Shown here: positions 43,958 through 56,600 of the stretch, piece after piece
Numbering within the stretch: position 1 is the stretch's first letter
How the letters are laid out: each line of letters begins with the position of its first letter
Origin: Nigrospora sphaerica
Lineage: Eukaryota; Ascomycota; Sordariomycetes; Amphisphaeriales; Apiosporaceae
Direction of reading: 5' to 3'
DNA: 64,000 nucleotides
Assembly: GCA_018287875.1 (NCBI GenBank)
Contig: JAGVVL010000010.1
Location: forward strand, 1 to 64,000
Position numbers and translations under genes: made by a program
The notes under the pieces: generated by a model
What the model was told of the DNA's origin: nothing
Database searches by the model: none
What the model saw: only the letters and a program-made list of their open reading frames with translations

Positions 43958-45085
43958 GGGAACCCGATGAGGGCCAAGGCAGGTTCAGGGACATGTGCGA
44001 GCAAAGCGGTTAGAGAGACATGCTGCGAGATATGTGTTTGGGGAGGCTGTGACGGGGCATAATGCCATCATCGGACCTAAGCTCTTGAGCGGGTGTGGCA
44101 GTTGTCTGGCAAGTGCTTTGTACCACGATCTGGTTTGATCCTGCTCTCTCCAGAGGTAGCCACTTTAACACTGTCGGCCGGCATCGGTAACAGCAGGCGA
44201 TTGAATTCATTACTGAAAAGGTAACCAGACAAAACAGGTTCCAAAATCTTGTAAGACAACGTGGCTCATCGCTTTTGCCAACATAGTCAGCCGCTCCCGA
44301 CGGATAAACCACTATATTGCGTTTAATATTGGTGGTTTGCTATCATTAGAAAGATACTCTTCGTCCGTTGCAGACGAGAACGCCGCCGCAACTGTGGGTT
44401 GCTTGATGCTTAGGTTGCTGCGATGGTGTCCAAAACGGACTTGCATCAAGGAGGCCAGGGCCTGACGGTCAGTTGTGACATGTATGCTCCAATAAAAGAA
44501 TGCTTATCTACTTTTCCCTCCCAATCTTGTCATTGCCATCGCAAGATTTACCGGGTACGCGAAATATTCTAGTGCTCAGTAAGTGGTGCTTACCCAACGC
44601 ATTGACAGGCCATCGGCGAAATTAATGGCCTGATATGTATAAGCAAAAGCATCTGAGGCGTCAGGTATATTCTCAGCCCAGTTTCTGTATATATCCAATC
44701 CAAGGATTATGGCAAAGGGTTCTGGAGTTTCGTCGGTTGCCCGCTACTGCTCGGAGCCTTTTCGTCTGTCCGTTGGGCCTTAAGGTGCTTCCCGGGCGGC
44801 GACCAAGGGGCCAAGACCACTAGCAAAGCAGCAAAGGTACAGGTAAGTAGACTGTATACATGATGGTCCATGCCCATCCATATAGACTGTACCCCTTGGG
44901 CATTTTCTGTTGAAACCTCCAAGTCTGGCTGGCGAGCCCGAATGGAACCGCTGCCGAAACCAGCCTCGGAGGGCTGTCCCAGTGCCCTGCAAGCCTCCTA
45001 TCCTCAAGTTTTCCACACTTCTCTCGCCCAAGTGGGGTTCCCCAGGCGCTTTGCCCCAAGTCGGTACGGCGTCCCAAGGAACTGG
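43958..45085. other. No gene recognised
   Basis: About 1.1 kb with short ORFs only. It includes the 3' flank of the minus-strand epimerase gene. Confidence 0.35.
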
Positions 45086-45959
45086 TCAATCAACCGGGGA
45101 AGAAAGGGCAACCGGGCGTTCACTTGGCCGCAATACACGACTGGATGGTGGCGGTTCCTTTGCCGGCGACGACACGCCCGTCGCGAAGGCAGCGTCGAGG
45201 CAGCCCCGCGTCACGTCGCGGATGCGCACGCGCCCGTTCGTCGCGAAGAAGATGCCGCTGCCGTCCCCGTCGAGGGACGACAACACCGCCGCGCCGCCCG
45301 TCACCAGCGCCTCGCGCACGCACGCCAGGCATAGGTCGGCCAGGTCGGCCACGTGCGCGTAGTCGATGGCGGCGGTGTCGGGGCCCAGGGCGAAGCCGTA
45401 GCCGTGCGCGACGACGTAGGCCATTATGATGGCCACGACGAGGCGGGCGCGCCCGGCGTCGAGGGCCGCGAGCTCGGCCGCCCGCTGCGCATACCACAGC
45501 CGCTCGTTTTCCGCCTTCTCGAACAGGTACACGGCCACCGCGTCGGCGTCATCCCACTCGCGGTCCGGGAACGCCTCCCCGTGAGCGGCCGGTCCGAGAT
45601 GTTGGATCAGCCGCTCGTGTGGATCAGCCACTTGACCGGCCCGCGGTCCGGGCCGGCCGCGAGGCCACGCACCAGCGCTTCGGCGCTGGCCGGGTGGAAG
45701 CCCGAGCCCGCGTTGCCGAAGACGTCGTGCCGGCTAGCGATGTCGGCGATCACGTCCGTCTCGCTGTAGTCTCGGAAGAGGAGACACTCGATGCGGTCGC
45801 CGTAGGTGGCCTGGAGCTTATCGGCTCGTTCCTGGCCCCTGACAGGGCCGTGACTCGGACTTGGGCCAAGGCCGTATCGGTACACGGCAACAGACGATGG
45901 AGCACCGTGCCGCCAACGTAGCCCGTGGCTCCAAGCAATAGAATGGGGAGGAAAGGCAT
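45086..45959 (-). pseudogene. NAD(P)-binding epimerase/dehydratase-like protein, copy 1
   Basis: ATG 45959: MPFLPILLLGATGYVGGTVL, a Rossmann fold with the GATGYVGG dinucleotide-binding loop. It continues ERADKLQATYGDRIECLLFR, DYSETDVIADIASRHDV, GPVKWLIHTSG, EWDDADAVAVYLFEKAENER and VVAIIMAYVVAHGYGFALGP. The distal end, VRIRDVTRGCLDAAFATGVS, then loses similarity, so the 3' end is probably truncated. Frame breaks: a missing G at CTGTCAGG (about 45842), TGA at 45607-45609 after HTSG, and a missing G in the GGGG run near 45590. Extended SDR/NmrA-like family. Paralog of the gene at 58774. Substrate unknown. Confidence 0.75.
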
Positions 45960-46862
45960 GACGCACGGTAGGTAACCGAAGATTGTGCTTATACTATCGC
46001 TGGACCGGATCCGACGGTGGCCACCCTGCCATGGACGGTCGTCTTTATAAACCCCGCGTGCCCAGTACCGAGCAGCTATCCTATCCAGGTGATCGCGCGG
46101 GATGACCGCCACCGCCCAAGTAGGGCTAAATCCCCGCCGAGTCGGAACAAAGCAGCACCATTACGCCGTCGTGGTTGGGGATGTGACGAAACAACGAAAC
46201 TGAACTCCTCTACCGGAACAGGCGCCCTACAGATGACGTCGCAACGGCAGCCAATCGGAACAAGCCTCCACGCCCACAGAGTCCCTCTTCCGGTCCATTT
46301 TGTCCTGCTATGGTTGCTCAGTAGGTGGTATTGTGGAAACAAAGCTCCACCCGTCTTCATTGGGTCGGCTGAGTACGGAAGACTACCCAAGTGGCGGCGT
46401 CGAGCTTGCTTCTTCCCGAGGCGGCGTGGAATGGCTTGTATGAACAACTGCACCTCTTTGGCTACCCTGACACCGGCTTCTTTCCTGAGGAGCCGCTCCG
46501 GATTCGGAGTATCATGTATCGTTGTGTGCGTCGGCTGAGACTTAAGTATCAGTCCAAGGCAAATAGCACCGTCCTGGCGTGCCCAGCTGCAGGTGCGAAA
46601 TGATTCCGAGAATTTGGGCCAGGTCCATGATATGAATTAATGCCTAAGTCGCTACTGCAAAGCTTGACTCGATGATTAGGAGACGCTGACGAGCTATTAC
46701 AAATTTCCAAGTACACCTTGGATTAGCGTCTCTGCGCTCGTGGTTCAGAGAGCCCCCTCCCCCCACCCCCTTCCATTACGACCCGGGGAGACCATATATA
46801 TCAGTTTTTACGATTGGCCCTGGGGAATCGACGATATTTCCCAAACTACCCAGCTCCGTATT
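45960..46862. other. Upstream region of the epimerase gene and 3' flank of the PNS1 gene
   Basis: No gene recognised. A TATA-like box lies at 46044-46051. Confidence 0.4.
46044..46051 (-). promoter_or_regulatory. TATA-like box of epimerase copy 1
   Basis: TTTATAAA, read on the minus strand about 85-90 bases before the ATG at 45959. Confidence 0.4.
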
Positions 46863-48531
46863 CTAGGGGTGGATAGCCTGCTGCACCTGGGGATAGACCT
46901 GGCACATCTCCTGGTACAGCTCCGGGTGCTCACGGTACAAGACCTCGGGCTGCCAAGCCATGGCCACAAATATTGTGTCGATGCCACTGCCGATGGGGGC
47001 GGTGAAGATATTGCAGATCTGCAAGCCGATCAGGAACGAGATAGCCACAACAACCGGCGTGTAAGTTCCGTCCTTGTTGTAGGCTGGGTCCGTGAAGACC
47101 AGGTACAGGAACGACAACAACGCACAGGCGTAAGCTACGAAGGTAGCTCCCATGCTCAGGACGGGACCAATCAGACACTCGTTCACGAGGGCGTCGATGC
47201 CGCGCTGCTTGATCATGCTGGGCGGGCGTTAGCGAGGGCAGGCATAACAGGGCAGAAAGAGGGGGCGATGGGGTAAACTCACTTCCAGGTATCCTTGGCT
47301 GCCTCGATGTATGGCTTTCCGTACAAGGCAATGTAGGAGAAGGCGTAGCGGTTGAGGAACTCAACGGCCCACTCAAGTATACCGATCAAGCATCCGAGAA
47401 TGCAGAACATGATGGTGCCAACGATGTTGCCATCGGCGGCCTCGGACCGCTGAGCCATGGAACACAGCTGTCGCAAAAAGTTAATGATGGCAACAATGAG
47501 ACTGCCCAGGCTAATGCTTCCAAAGCTGTAGGTCAGGGATCGCTTGAGAGCCCCTCGGGTGGCGCCACGGGGCGGGTCATGCGGACGGAAGTACCAAGAG
47601 CCGTAGACGCCCGAGATGGAAGTGTGAATAGTGTTCTTGAGCCACTCCGAGATCCAGTACATGGCAAAGGTGATGAAGACCAAGAGGCCGGTGACCTTGC
47701 CCGAGCTACAACCTCCTACCCCCTGCTGGCAAGCGGGGTTCTGGCCGGGCTGGTATTTGACATAGACGGCGACGAAAGTGACACTGTACCAGGCGGCGAG
47801 GGCGGCGGCGACAAGGCCGCCCAGCAGGCTGATCATGTAGACGTGGCCGTAGCGCTTGGCGACGTTCACCGAGGTCTTGAGCATGAGCGCACTAAACGGG
47901 ATGCGGGGATCCAGGAGATGAAGGCGAAGATGAGGAAAACGACAAAGATCAGGAAGACGATGCCGCCCGAGTAGTATTTGCGGTAGAGCATGTAAATGGC
48001 CGTGACCAAGCCGAAGACGATGTTGAGAATGCCCGTGATCCAGATGAACTGCTTGGGGAAGGTGCGAGCGGCCCACACGTAGGCGTAGCTGAAGACGACG
48101 GCAACGCAGAGGACGAAGATGAAGAGGACGATAGTATTAGTGTTGAGGCCCACGGACTGGGCGCCATCGTAGATGCCGCCGCCGTTGAAGCTCTTGGTGG
48201 CGCTGTAGCCCTGGATGGAAATGGCCGACACAACGACGAAGCCCACGACGACGGCGAGGAACTAAGCAGCGAGTCAGCGACGGCATCCTCCGCAAGCACG
48301 GGGGGACGGGAGGCCGTGGGTACTCACGAGGGCGCCGGCCCAGATGTCGTTGTACTTGGGGCGCTCGACCTTGAAGGTCTGCTCAAAAGTGGGTTTCTCG
48401 CCGGCCCCGTCCTGGTACTGGCCGCCGTACTGCGGAGGAGGTGGAGGTTGCCCGTACGGCTGCTGATTCGGAGGCGGCCCGGGATTGTAGTACTGATTGG
48501 CGGCGTCGCCGCCAGGCCCATTGTACGCCAT
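46863..48531 (-). CDS. PNS1: Choline transporter-like protein (PNS1 family)
   Basis: Exons 48328-48531, 47283-48261 and 46863-47217; introns of 66 bp (GTGAGT...GCTTAG) and 65 bp (GTGAGT...GCCCAG). The N-terminus is cytosolic and Pro/Gln/Tyr-rich (YYNPGPPPNQQPYGQPPPPP). Next is FEQTFKVERPKYNDIWAGAL, then about ten hydrophobic segments (VVVGFVVVSAISI, IVLFIFVLCVAVVFSYAYVW, YMISLLGGLVAAALAAWYSV, GKVTGLLVFITFAMYWISEW, NIVGTIMFCILGCLIGILEW). The family core FLNRYAFSYIALYGKPYIEA and IDALVNECLIGPVLSMGATF follows. One C is missing in the CCCC run near 47908 (ATCCCCGCATCC). With it the exons total 513 codons. Plasma-membrane CTL family member. Transport of choline by fungal Pns1 is not established. 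Confidence 0.92.
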
Positions 48532-50953
48532 GACGTCGGCGATGCGTCTGGATTCTGGCAGAGCGGAACCGGTGGGTGTTGACAATGCAGGACCGCGGTA
48601 GTTGTTCGACCGGGGGGGTTGCCTCTGAAAGGGTGGTTATGATGAGGAGAGGACGGGCGGAGAAGGAGAGACAGTCAACGGGCCGCGATGCGGTGGGAGA
48701 AAGGAAAACACGGCGAAGGGGGAAATGCAATGTTGATGGGTGGCATCGTCATAGGCGGCGGATGGTCGGTCTCAGCTCATGCCATGGGATCCAGGAGGTA
48801 CCTCGTACCCAATATTTTTTTCCCTATTCTGCAGCCCTTTGATCCATGTACTTTCCCATCCCCATGCCTGTGGAAGGTGCGCGCCTTCACCCAATTGGAT
48901 TTCCGGGCTGCCCTCAAAGGGCCTTAGCGTATTCCCCTATCGGGGCTAGCAAGCAGCTACCCGGCGCTAAGGCGGTGCTACAGCGCGTTTCTCTGGTCTC
49001 CTCGTCCCCTCGTGCCCCCCTCCCCCTTTTTGCCCGGGTTGGGCCTGCACGACCTACGATCATGGTTTTTCTCATGGGACCTTTTGCGCCGTCGCCGTCT
49101 TGGCTCCTGTGCGATGCGCCGGCTGCGAGATGAGACCGGCACGTATCTGCCGGTCGAACCCATACCATCAGCCCAGCGCGGCCCCATCCGTTCTCGAGCA
49201 CGTGATGGTTCCCAGCCCACGATTTCTACTCACGAGAGCCCGTAATCATACACGGCCCGCGCGTTGCGGCTATTCGGCCAGGCCCTTTCATGGGTCGCTG
49301 GTTGCCAGGCATGCCAGGCCCTACTACGGTGGGTCAAAACCAGCAGTCCCTGGCACCCATGGGCAACGATAGATGGATACGTTTGAAGAGGAACGGGACT
49401 CCTTTGGAAGCGTCCAGGCCCCTTTGGCTAGGGGCATATAAGGGGTCTCTGCCGTACTCAGGCATCGCCGAACTTGGCGTGGTCTTCGAATGCGACGCGG
49501 AAAGGGTAGCGTAGTGGTCGCTGGGAAACTGCACACTTCGGACATTGTGACCCAGCAGCTTCAAAGCCCACGGCGGTACACAAAAGCGCCCCACCAATTC
49601 CATGGAAACCCGTAGTACTGAGGAGCCCTGAAGGAACTCGTCCTCCGCAACCCCTTCATGTCGCCTTGTCTGATGGTAAAACGTCGCGGGGCAACTGCCA
49701 TGAGTTTGACGATGTGCGTGCCTATTCTCCTCACGACGTGTCCCGGAACCATGGGCGAACCGCGAGTCGACTGGAAAGCAATTGCCTTCCAGAGACCCAG
49801 TACTTCTTGGTCCTCCCTGATGCGAAACAATTACGTCACGCACGCTGCTCAACAGAGGGAAACCATGGCACCGCCTCTCTCCAGCAGGACACAGGAATGT
49901 ACACAGGGCAATGCCGGTGTGCGGCCGCTCAGCTGTGTGCTTCGTCGCATCGGCAATGCGCACCGGGACCCGACAAGCTCACCGGTGTCCAGGCCTTGCA
50001 TTTTCCCGCCAACCCTGCATGTTGATGACGCAAAGAGCTCTGTTGAGAAAGAACGTGCATGTGCGGTAGCCGGATGCATTCATGGCCAGCCCTGCCAGCG
50101 CCGGCAAAGGCCTGCGACGGAGAAATAACCACACAGTGCTGGCCGTCTTTCCTTTTGGCCGGGCCACGAATTGTGCATCCCTTCACCTGTCCGTCCCATC
50201 GTCTTGGCGGTTCAAACCCGACAACTGGAATGGGCCCGCGACGGAATGAAAGCCAGTGTCGAGGGTGCATTTTCAAGCCCGCAAGGTAACCAAATCACCA
50301 TGAAATCTCTTTGACATAGTGATTTCGGACTGGAAACCCCGAAAGCGCTCGATTGACTCCGAGATTTGCGCACGCGGCAGGCCACCAGTTCAGGAGCGCC
50401 GCCGAGGGAGCGCAGCGCAGGAAATCCATGCCGGAAGATGCTTGGCATCGTGAGAGGACACTACGAGGTACACAGGAATGAAGGACGAGAGCTGGGAAGT
50501 AGACTCCATTTCCAGACTGTGATGGGAACCGGGGCCATACTCTTCCATCGGTAAGTTGCCTCGGAGGACGCCAACCTGAGGAACACAAGGCCAGCAGACT
50601 TCAGACATCAACAAAGACGTTCTGATCCATGGCGCAATGGCATTTCCCTTTGTCGGGCCTTGTCGCGCCGCCTACAAGGTGCGCGATACGTTGGCCATGG
50701 GGCTTGTTCTGGAAAGCACTTCGGATTCTCCGAGAACAAAGCATTGTTGAGAGACTTCTGCCCCTCTGGCCCCCAGGATCGATCCCATATACAGGAGAGC
50801 GTGATCTCCCTGAGGAGCCAACGTGGTTGTACCCCTGAAGCATCCCCCGCGATTGCTTGCCTGGGCCTTCGATAGCGGCATACCGTTTTCCCCTGTGTGA
50901 CACGAATACCAGCAACTGTTCCCGGCCATGGAACCCCGGGCCCTCGTCAGTCC
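48532..50953. other. Long spacer without a supported gene
   Basis: About 2.4 kb holding the PNS1 promoter side. ORFs of up to 209 codons (49334-49963, minus) overlap others on both strands and show no domain. Confidence 0.35.
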
Positions 50954-51875
50954 ATGTCAGAAATGCCGCACTCATGCGACAATCCGTCTTTCACTGCCGC
51001 CGTGGTGGCCCTGGCTTGCCTCATGGGCCTCCTGGCCCTTGTCTGCGTGGCCCAAACCGCCTACGTGCTCCGTCTCCGTCCCCTCCTGGCCCGGTATGTT
51101 AGAGACGATTCGAGGTACTGCAGGGACGGTATGTACAGCTGCGGCCCGAGATATTACAGCGACGACATATGCAGCCGGGGCCCGAGGTGCTGCGCCGATG
51201 ACATGTACAGCCGGGGCCCGAGATATCGTGCTGACGACCTGCACAGCCGGGGCCCGCGACATTACAGCGACGAGACGTACAGTCGCGGCCGGAGTCGTCA
51301 TCGCAGAGGCGAAGGATACCCTCGTCAGGAAAGTGGACGCAGGTCCCCGTGGTTACTGGGATACAACAGCGAGCCGTATGAAGGCCCGTGGGACAGCCGG
51401 GCCCGCTCGCCCTCGCGAGAGGACTCGCGTTACGAACGCATGCGGCGGCACCGAGACGTGGAACGCGCCGAGCGCCGCCGCCTCCGGAGCGAGCGGCCCC
51501 CGTCCTTCGTCCGCACTCCATCTACGTACTACGCCAGCCCCCGCAGCGGCAGCATGGGCCTGCCTCGGTCCCCTCGCCAAGCGCAGCCGGACCGGGCCGA
51601 GGCGCGGGGCCCGGCGCCGCCTCGACCGAGACGCGTCGTTTCGTTCCCCAACCTCGGTGAGTTGCGCGCCTGGGGGCCGCGTGTGAGGCGCAAGGCTACG
51701 TCTACGACGGGAAGGCCCGTGGGTATGCGCAGCCCGTCTGTCCCGAGGGCTACACGCCGGCGGACCCCGATACCCCGCCTTTCAGCTCTGGGGATACGAC
51801 CTGGTTGAAATGGAGAGACGTCAAAAAGGCGACGACGCCTACGTCAGGAAAGCTTACCAGGCGATGAGGGGTTGA
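50954..51875 (+). CDS. Single-pass membrane protein with Tyr/Ser/Arg repeats, two frameshifts near the end
   Basis: ATG 50954 (MSEMPHSCDNPSFTAAVVAL). The membrane helix AAVVALACLMGLLALVCVAQ is followed by six imperfect ~10-residue repeats of the type DDMYSRGPRYRA (about 51105-51290). A long Arg/Ser/Pro-rich, probably disordered part continues to RPRRVVSFPNLGELRAWGPR. This frame stops at 51808. The likely end continues in the third frame (EAQGYVYDGKARGYAQPVCP, EGYTPADPDTPPF) and then the second (QLWGYDLVEMERRQKGDDAY, VRKAYQAMRG-stop, 51875). The shifts are at the GGGGG run near 51672 and the TTT run near 51782. Function unknown. Confidence 0.6.
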
Positions 51876-53366
51876 TTTAGATGGATGGGGTACAGTCCGA
51901 ATGAGGCGCGTGGTTGTTGAGACACGTTAGTAACGTGGATGATGTACCCATTTTGGCAAGCCTTTTTCCCTCTCTACTCAAACGCTTGTGACTACTTCAC
52001 TCAAAGCAGCATTCGCTGCCGGCGGGTGACATGGCCAACGATGACGACCTTCTCCGGGCCCCAAGGGTTGTCGCTAGGTGCTCGTCCCGGCTCGGGTTTG
52101 AACCGGACCTTTGCCCATTCAATTTGATTGAGAGAAATGGCCCCTAAGAGTGCAGGCAGCATGGGGAACAGCAGCGGTGCATTGCCCAGAACTCTGCAGA
52201 AGGGGCCGCGATGTGTGATAAGTACACAGGCTCGACATGCCAAATGCTGCAGAGCAAGTACCAAGCCAAAATGTCTTTGCGTAGTCGCGGGGATGGGCGA
52301 GGTACGTAAACAATACCTGCCACAGTGGTTCCAGTCTGCTGGCAAGAGCCAACATGAGCAAGCCGTCACAAGGAAAACCAGATCAAAAATGAGGCGTAGC
52401 GTACTGTCGCTGTATGCCATCCGCTCCATGTGGCCATTCCTGCACGGCACGATGCTGTTCGGATCGGTGCAGAGGCCGGGCCGCAGGGCGCATATGAAGC
52501 GACCAGATGGCCAACGCCGTGGACCACAGGCAGATGGAGAGACCAACAAGCAGGCCAACTTGCCAAGGCTTCCGCAGTTGAAACTGCGATGGGTGCTCCT
52601 CGGAAACAGGAGCGCGAGGGTTAATATTGCCCTCGCGGTGGCGGCGAAGGAGGTAAGGCTTCTCAGTCTGAGGATGTGGGCTAAACAGTAACACCCATAT
52701 GTGCAACGCTCCTTCGTGCTTCATCCATCCACTGCTAACGATGGGGAGCATCAAAGGATTGAAAACCCTCACTGGGCAGGTTTCTGGCAACCCCTAGGTT
52801 CTGTCCTCATTACCAAATCACCAGATTGTCATTTACCGTCCACCGAAGTAAAACAGATACTTCAAATAGTACGGTGGCCATCGCTTTAGTCTCGTCAGGG
52901 CAGTGAGTGGTTGTGGACGACCACGTCAGCCTCGACACCCTCACCCGCCGCAAACTGCTAATGGGCTCATGGGACTGATCCGGATCTGATTTCAAGAACT
53001 CTATGACCGACTTCACAGCTTAATCACAGTTAGGAAGATGACAGTTGCATGTTCTTAACGGGTGTGTATGAGGCCAACAATGGTTTGGAATATCGCAAAG
53101 AGTCAACCTGGCCCGCTCAGGACGACGCCTCCGTCCGTTTCCTTCATCCGGACCAGCTCTGCATTGCCTCGTTCCGGTATTCCCACAAGTTACCTGAATC
53201 TATGGGCCTACATACTTCGAACAGATCGGCCAGGTACGGTACGAGTGACATGACTCTAATCAGTCATGCGCCGGCTGCAATCGTGTCTTGAACGGGCAGT
53301 TTGCCAGCCTCACTCGTATCCTCCATTCTGATCTTCACCTTGTTTGCCCCTGTTATCCCGTTAGAA

Positions 53367-53401
<35 letters not shown>

Positions 53402-53696
53402 ATTTATTGACGCCCGGGCGGCGGAGCCGAAAGGGCGACTAACGCTACTGTGTTTACACTGCCAACACTTCTCTTATCACCCAAAGCCCTTACATGATCC
53501 TGCTTGGGCCTGTCTTCTTCTTTTTGCCGTTCCTCTGCTGATCAAGTCCTGTGTTTCTCGTCCTGTATCTGTCTTCGCAAGCTAGCTTAAAGGGCTTTCT
53601 TTAAGTGTCCAGCATCCTATCTTCGGCGGCTGCAGCGGCGCCTACGTTCGGAGGCACGGGGCAATAGTGGATGTTAGGTTGTTTGTTGCTATATTC
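51876..53696. other. Spacer without a supported gene
   Basis: ORFs at 52128-52691 (plus) and 52001-52558 (minus) mirror each other and show no domain. Contains an (AC)16 microsatellite. Confidence 0.35.
53369..53400 (+). repeat. (AC)16 microsatellite
   Basis: 32 bases of AC repeats, about 300 bases beyond the 3' end of the LINE coding region. Confidence 0.95.
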
Positions 53697-56600
53697 TTAG
53701 TGCACTTCCCTCACGGGCTGTTGCGCGTCGAGTCGGCCCGTGGCCATGGCGAATCGTTTGGTGGCCCGAACGGCGTCTATGTCCGGGGTCCAGAATTGGT
53801 CGTCGGACGCTGACTTCCTCCGAGGTAAAAAGAGAGGCTGCTTCGATGGGTTTCGGTGCATTGTAACATGTCTCGTCACTGTTCTATCCACTGGTGCCAT
53901 CGGAAGAGAAAGTGGTCTACCGTTTCTCTTGCTTGCCCGCAGGCGCACAGGTCGGACGGCGCTACCTCGATTCGGTGGAGGTATGCGTTCAACCTGGCCA
54001 TCCCCGTTCGTAGCTGGGCGAGTACACTTGCTTCTTTCGATGAGAGGGGGTCGTATAGCGCTCTCGTGTGTTTGCCTGGTAATGCTGTATCGATCTTTTC
54101 GAGTATTTTCCGACGTCTTCTGGAAGCCTGTTCGACGGCATCTTCTCGCGCCACGCATTGTTCAGGATTGTCGATCGTGCTCCGGATATCGGTGTCGGCG
54201 GACTAGCGCCCAGACGTGTCGATATTTTCGCTTTCTTCTTTGCCAGGTCTATGCGTCCGTCGCACTCGTCTGTTGGGAACCAAGTAATGGTGATGCTGCT
54301 TCCCTCTCTTCGTAGTCTCCGCATCGCCTCGTAGGCCTGTCGGACGTGTCTTTGGCCAGACTGCTGGCGGGGTTTGTTTAATGTAAGCACAGCTGCTTTA
54401 TTCCGTGTTAGCAGTATGATGTTGCGGTACCGCATCCTCGACAGCGAATCCAAGGCACTGGCTATGCCTGCTAGCTCCCCGTAAACGGGTTCTGTTCCGA
54501 TCTTGGGCCGAGAGTCGCAGACCAGGTGTTTGTCGTGGACTCGCTATGAAACCGACGTCTGTGTTTCGGTGGCCACGCCATAGCCAACGAGGCCGTTCCG
54601 TGCCGAGCTGCTTACGGCAATGCATACCGCGCAGTCGGTGGCGGGCTCTTTGCCGGTTCTTCGGTCACTGTCCGTACTCGGCTCTACTAGGGGCCAGCGT
54701 AAACGGGTCGACCGTTTCAAGGCATTCCATAGGCATCTCTTTCAGCGCATCAGCCACTTGGTAGAGGGGCGACCGGTGGTAGCGCTTAAACTTGCACATG
54801 CGGCCGATGCAACTGCGTAGGGGTACGTGTCGGGTAGTGTGTGAATGTCCGTCCATGTCTTGATCGCTTTCCACCAGAACCGCCCTTGGAGGGTAGCGAT
54901 ATGGGCTTCGGCCTCCGCCACGCTGGCCGCCACCGTCATGAATGTCCCTATGATGGCTTGGGCCCCGATCTTCTGGACCCGGTGGATCGGTCTTGCTGCT
55001 TTGTATTGACACTCGTGCATCCACACGGTTGAGGCATAGTCCACGACCGGTGCTACTGTCGCTGTGAAGAGTTGCTGTGCCGTTGCCGGCGACAGCCCTT
55101 TAGACGCTTCAGTGCTAGCACCGCCTCGAGTCCCTTGGCCCCAGCGCGCGCGATATATTTTCTGTATTTGAGCTTGGTGTCCATGATGACCCCAAGGATC
55201 TTAACATGGTCTTGGGGCCGTACGGTTTGTCCTTTGATCGTGAAGGGCTCCTCACTGGCCCTGTACGCTGTACGGGCGAAGTGGATAACGGCCGTCTTCT
55301 CGGCTTCGAACGTTGCGCCGCTCCTCTTTTCCCAGTTAAGGGCGTCTTTGATGATGGCCTCTATGCCGACACGGTTGTCCTGAGCCGTCGGGTCGACAAC
55401 CTAAGCCGTGAAGTCGTCCACAAAGGCGATCGCGCCCCCGTAGCAGTCGATTCGTCGCTGGACCAAATCTGCATTAAAGAAGAGGAACAAGATGGGGGAC
55501 AGCGGCGGTCCTTGCGGGAGGCCGGCCTGCGGTAGCGCTCGAACTTTTGAGACGTGTCCGTTGACCATGATCGTCGCGGTTCGGTTAGAACAGAACGCCT
55601 CGATCCACTGGAGCAGTTCATTCGGCACGCTGCGTGCTTTCATCCTCTGAAGCAGCCGTTCCTTGCATACCCCATTGTATGCTCCTTGACGTCGAAGCTC
55701 ACGAGACTGAGGACCTTTCGGCCCCGCCAAGCAGCATAGACCTGCTCCTGCAGGAGTAGCAGTGCCTGCTCGGCGGACCGCCGTTTACGGGCCCCGAAGT
55801 GGTTCGTGGGCAGGAGGCCGTAGGTCTCGACCATGTGTGAGATTCTCTCAGCAACAACCGACTCCAATACCTTGCCCAGGGTTGCAAGGAGCGAGATCGG
55901 TCTCCAGGCTTTCGCTTTCGTGTGATCGTCTTTCCCCGGCTTCTGGAGCGGGATGATTCTCGCGTGGAGCCACTGGGTGGGCAGTTCTCCGGTTTCGAGT
56001 GACGCGCGGAACAGCGCCAGGACCCGGTCCTTCACCACGGGCCATGTTTCTTTCCAGACGATGGCCGGTAAGCCGTCCTCTCCTGGCGCTTTCCATGATT
56101 TGGCTGCGAACAGCTGCCTCTCGACCTCTTCCATCGTGATGGTGCGCATGTTGATAGGGGTCCTCCGGGGTCTGTCGCCCTCATCGGCAATCTCACTCGG
56201 AAGGGGAGGGAAGAACGTGGCGAGCAGTTCCTCCGCCTGTTCCTTGTGGTCCGTCGTCGTCGTGCCGTCCGCCCTCGCGAGTTGCGGGACTTTTCTGAAC
56301 GCCGACGCGTCGCCCCGACTTCAGGTATTTGGCCGCTTTCCAGATGTTGTCGTTGTCCGCGAGAAACTCGTTCCAGTGCTTCTTCTTCTGTTGGCGGATG
56401 GCCTCATCGTACTGCTTGGCTGCCCCTCTCGCCGTTTCCTCCAGGTCTGCCCGGGTCCGCCCCGCTCTTCGCTCGGCCCTGCTCTTGTTTCTCCAGTACG
56501 TGTAGATGCGTCGCAGCTGTGTCAGGTCAGTTGTCCACCAGCGCTTCGCGTACGGTGATGGTCTGGCCCTGGGGGTAAGCGTGTGCACGGCTTCCCGTAC

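Noticed and set aside
49334..49963. 209-codon minus ORF
   Set aside because: No recognisable motif, composition like the surrounding spacer, and overlapped by ORFs of similar size on the other strand.
52060..52120. Possible tRNA on the minus strand (GGTTCAAACCC-like T-loop)
   Set aside because: The flanking bases do not form a T stem or the other cloverleaf arms. The similar GGTTCAAACCC near 50210 fails for the same reason.
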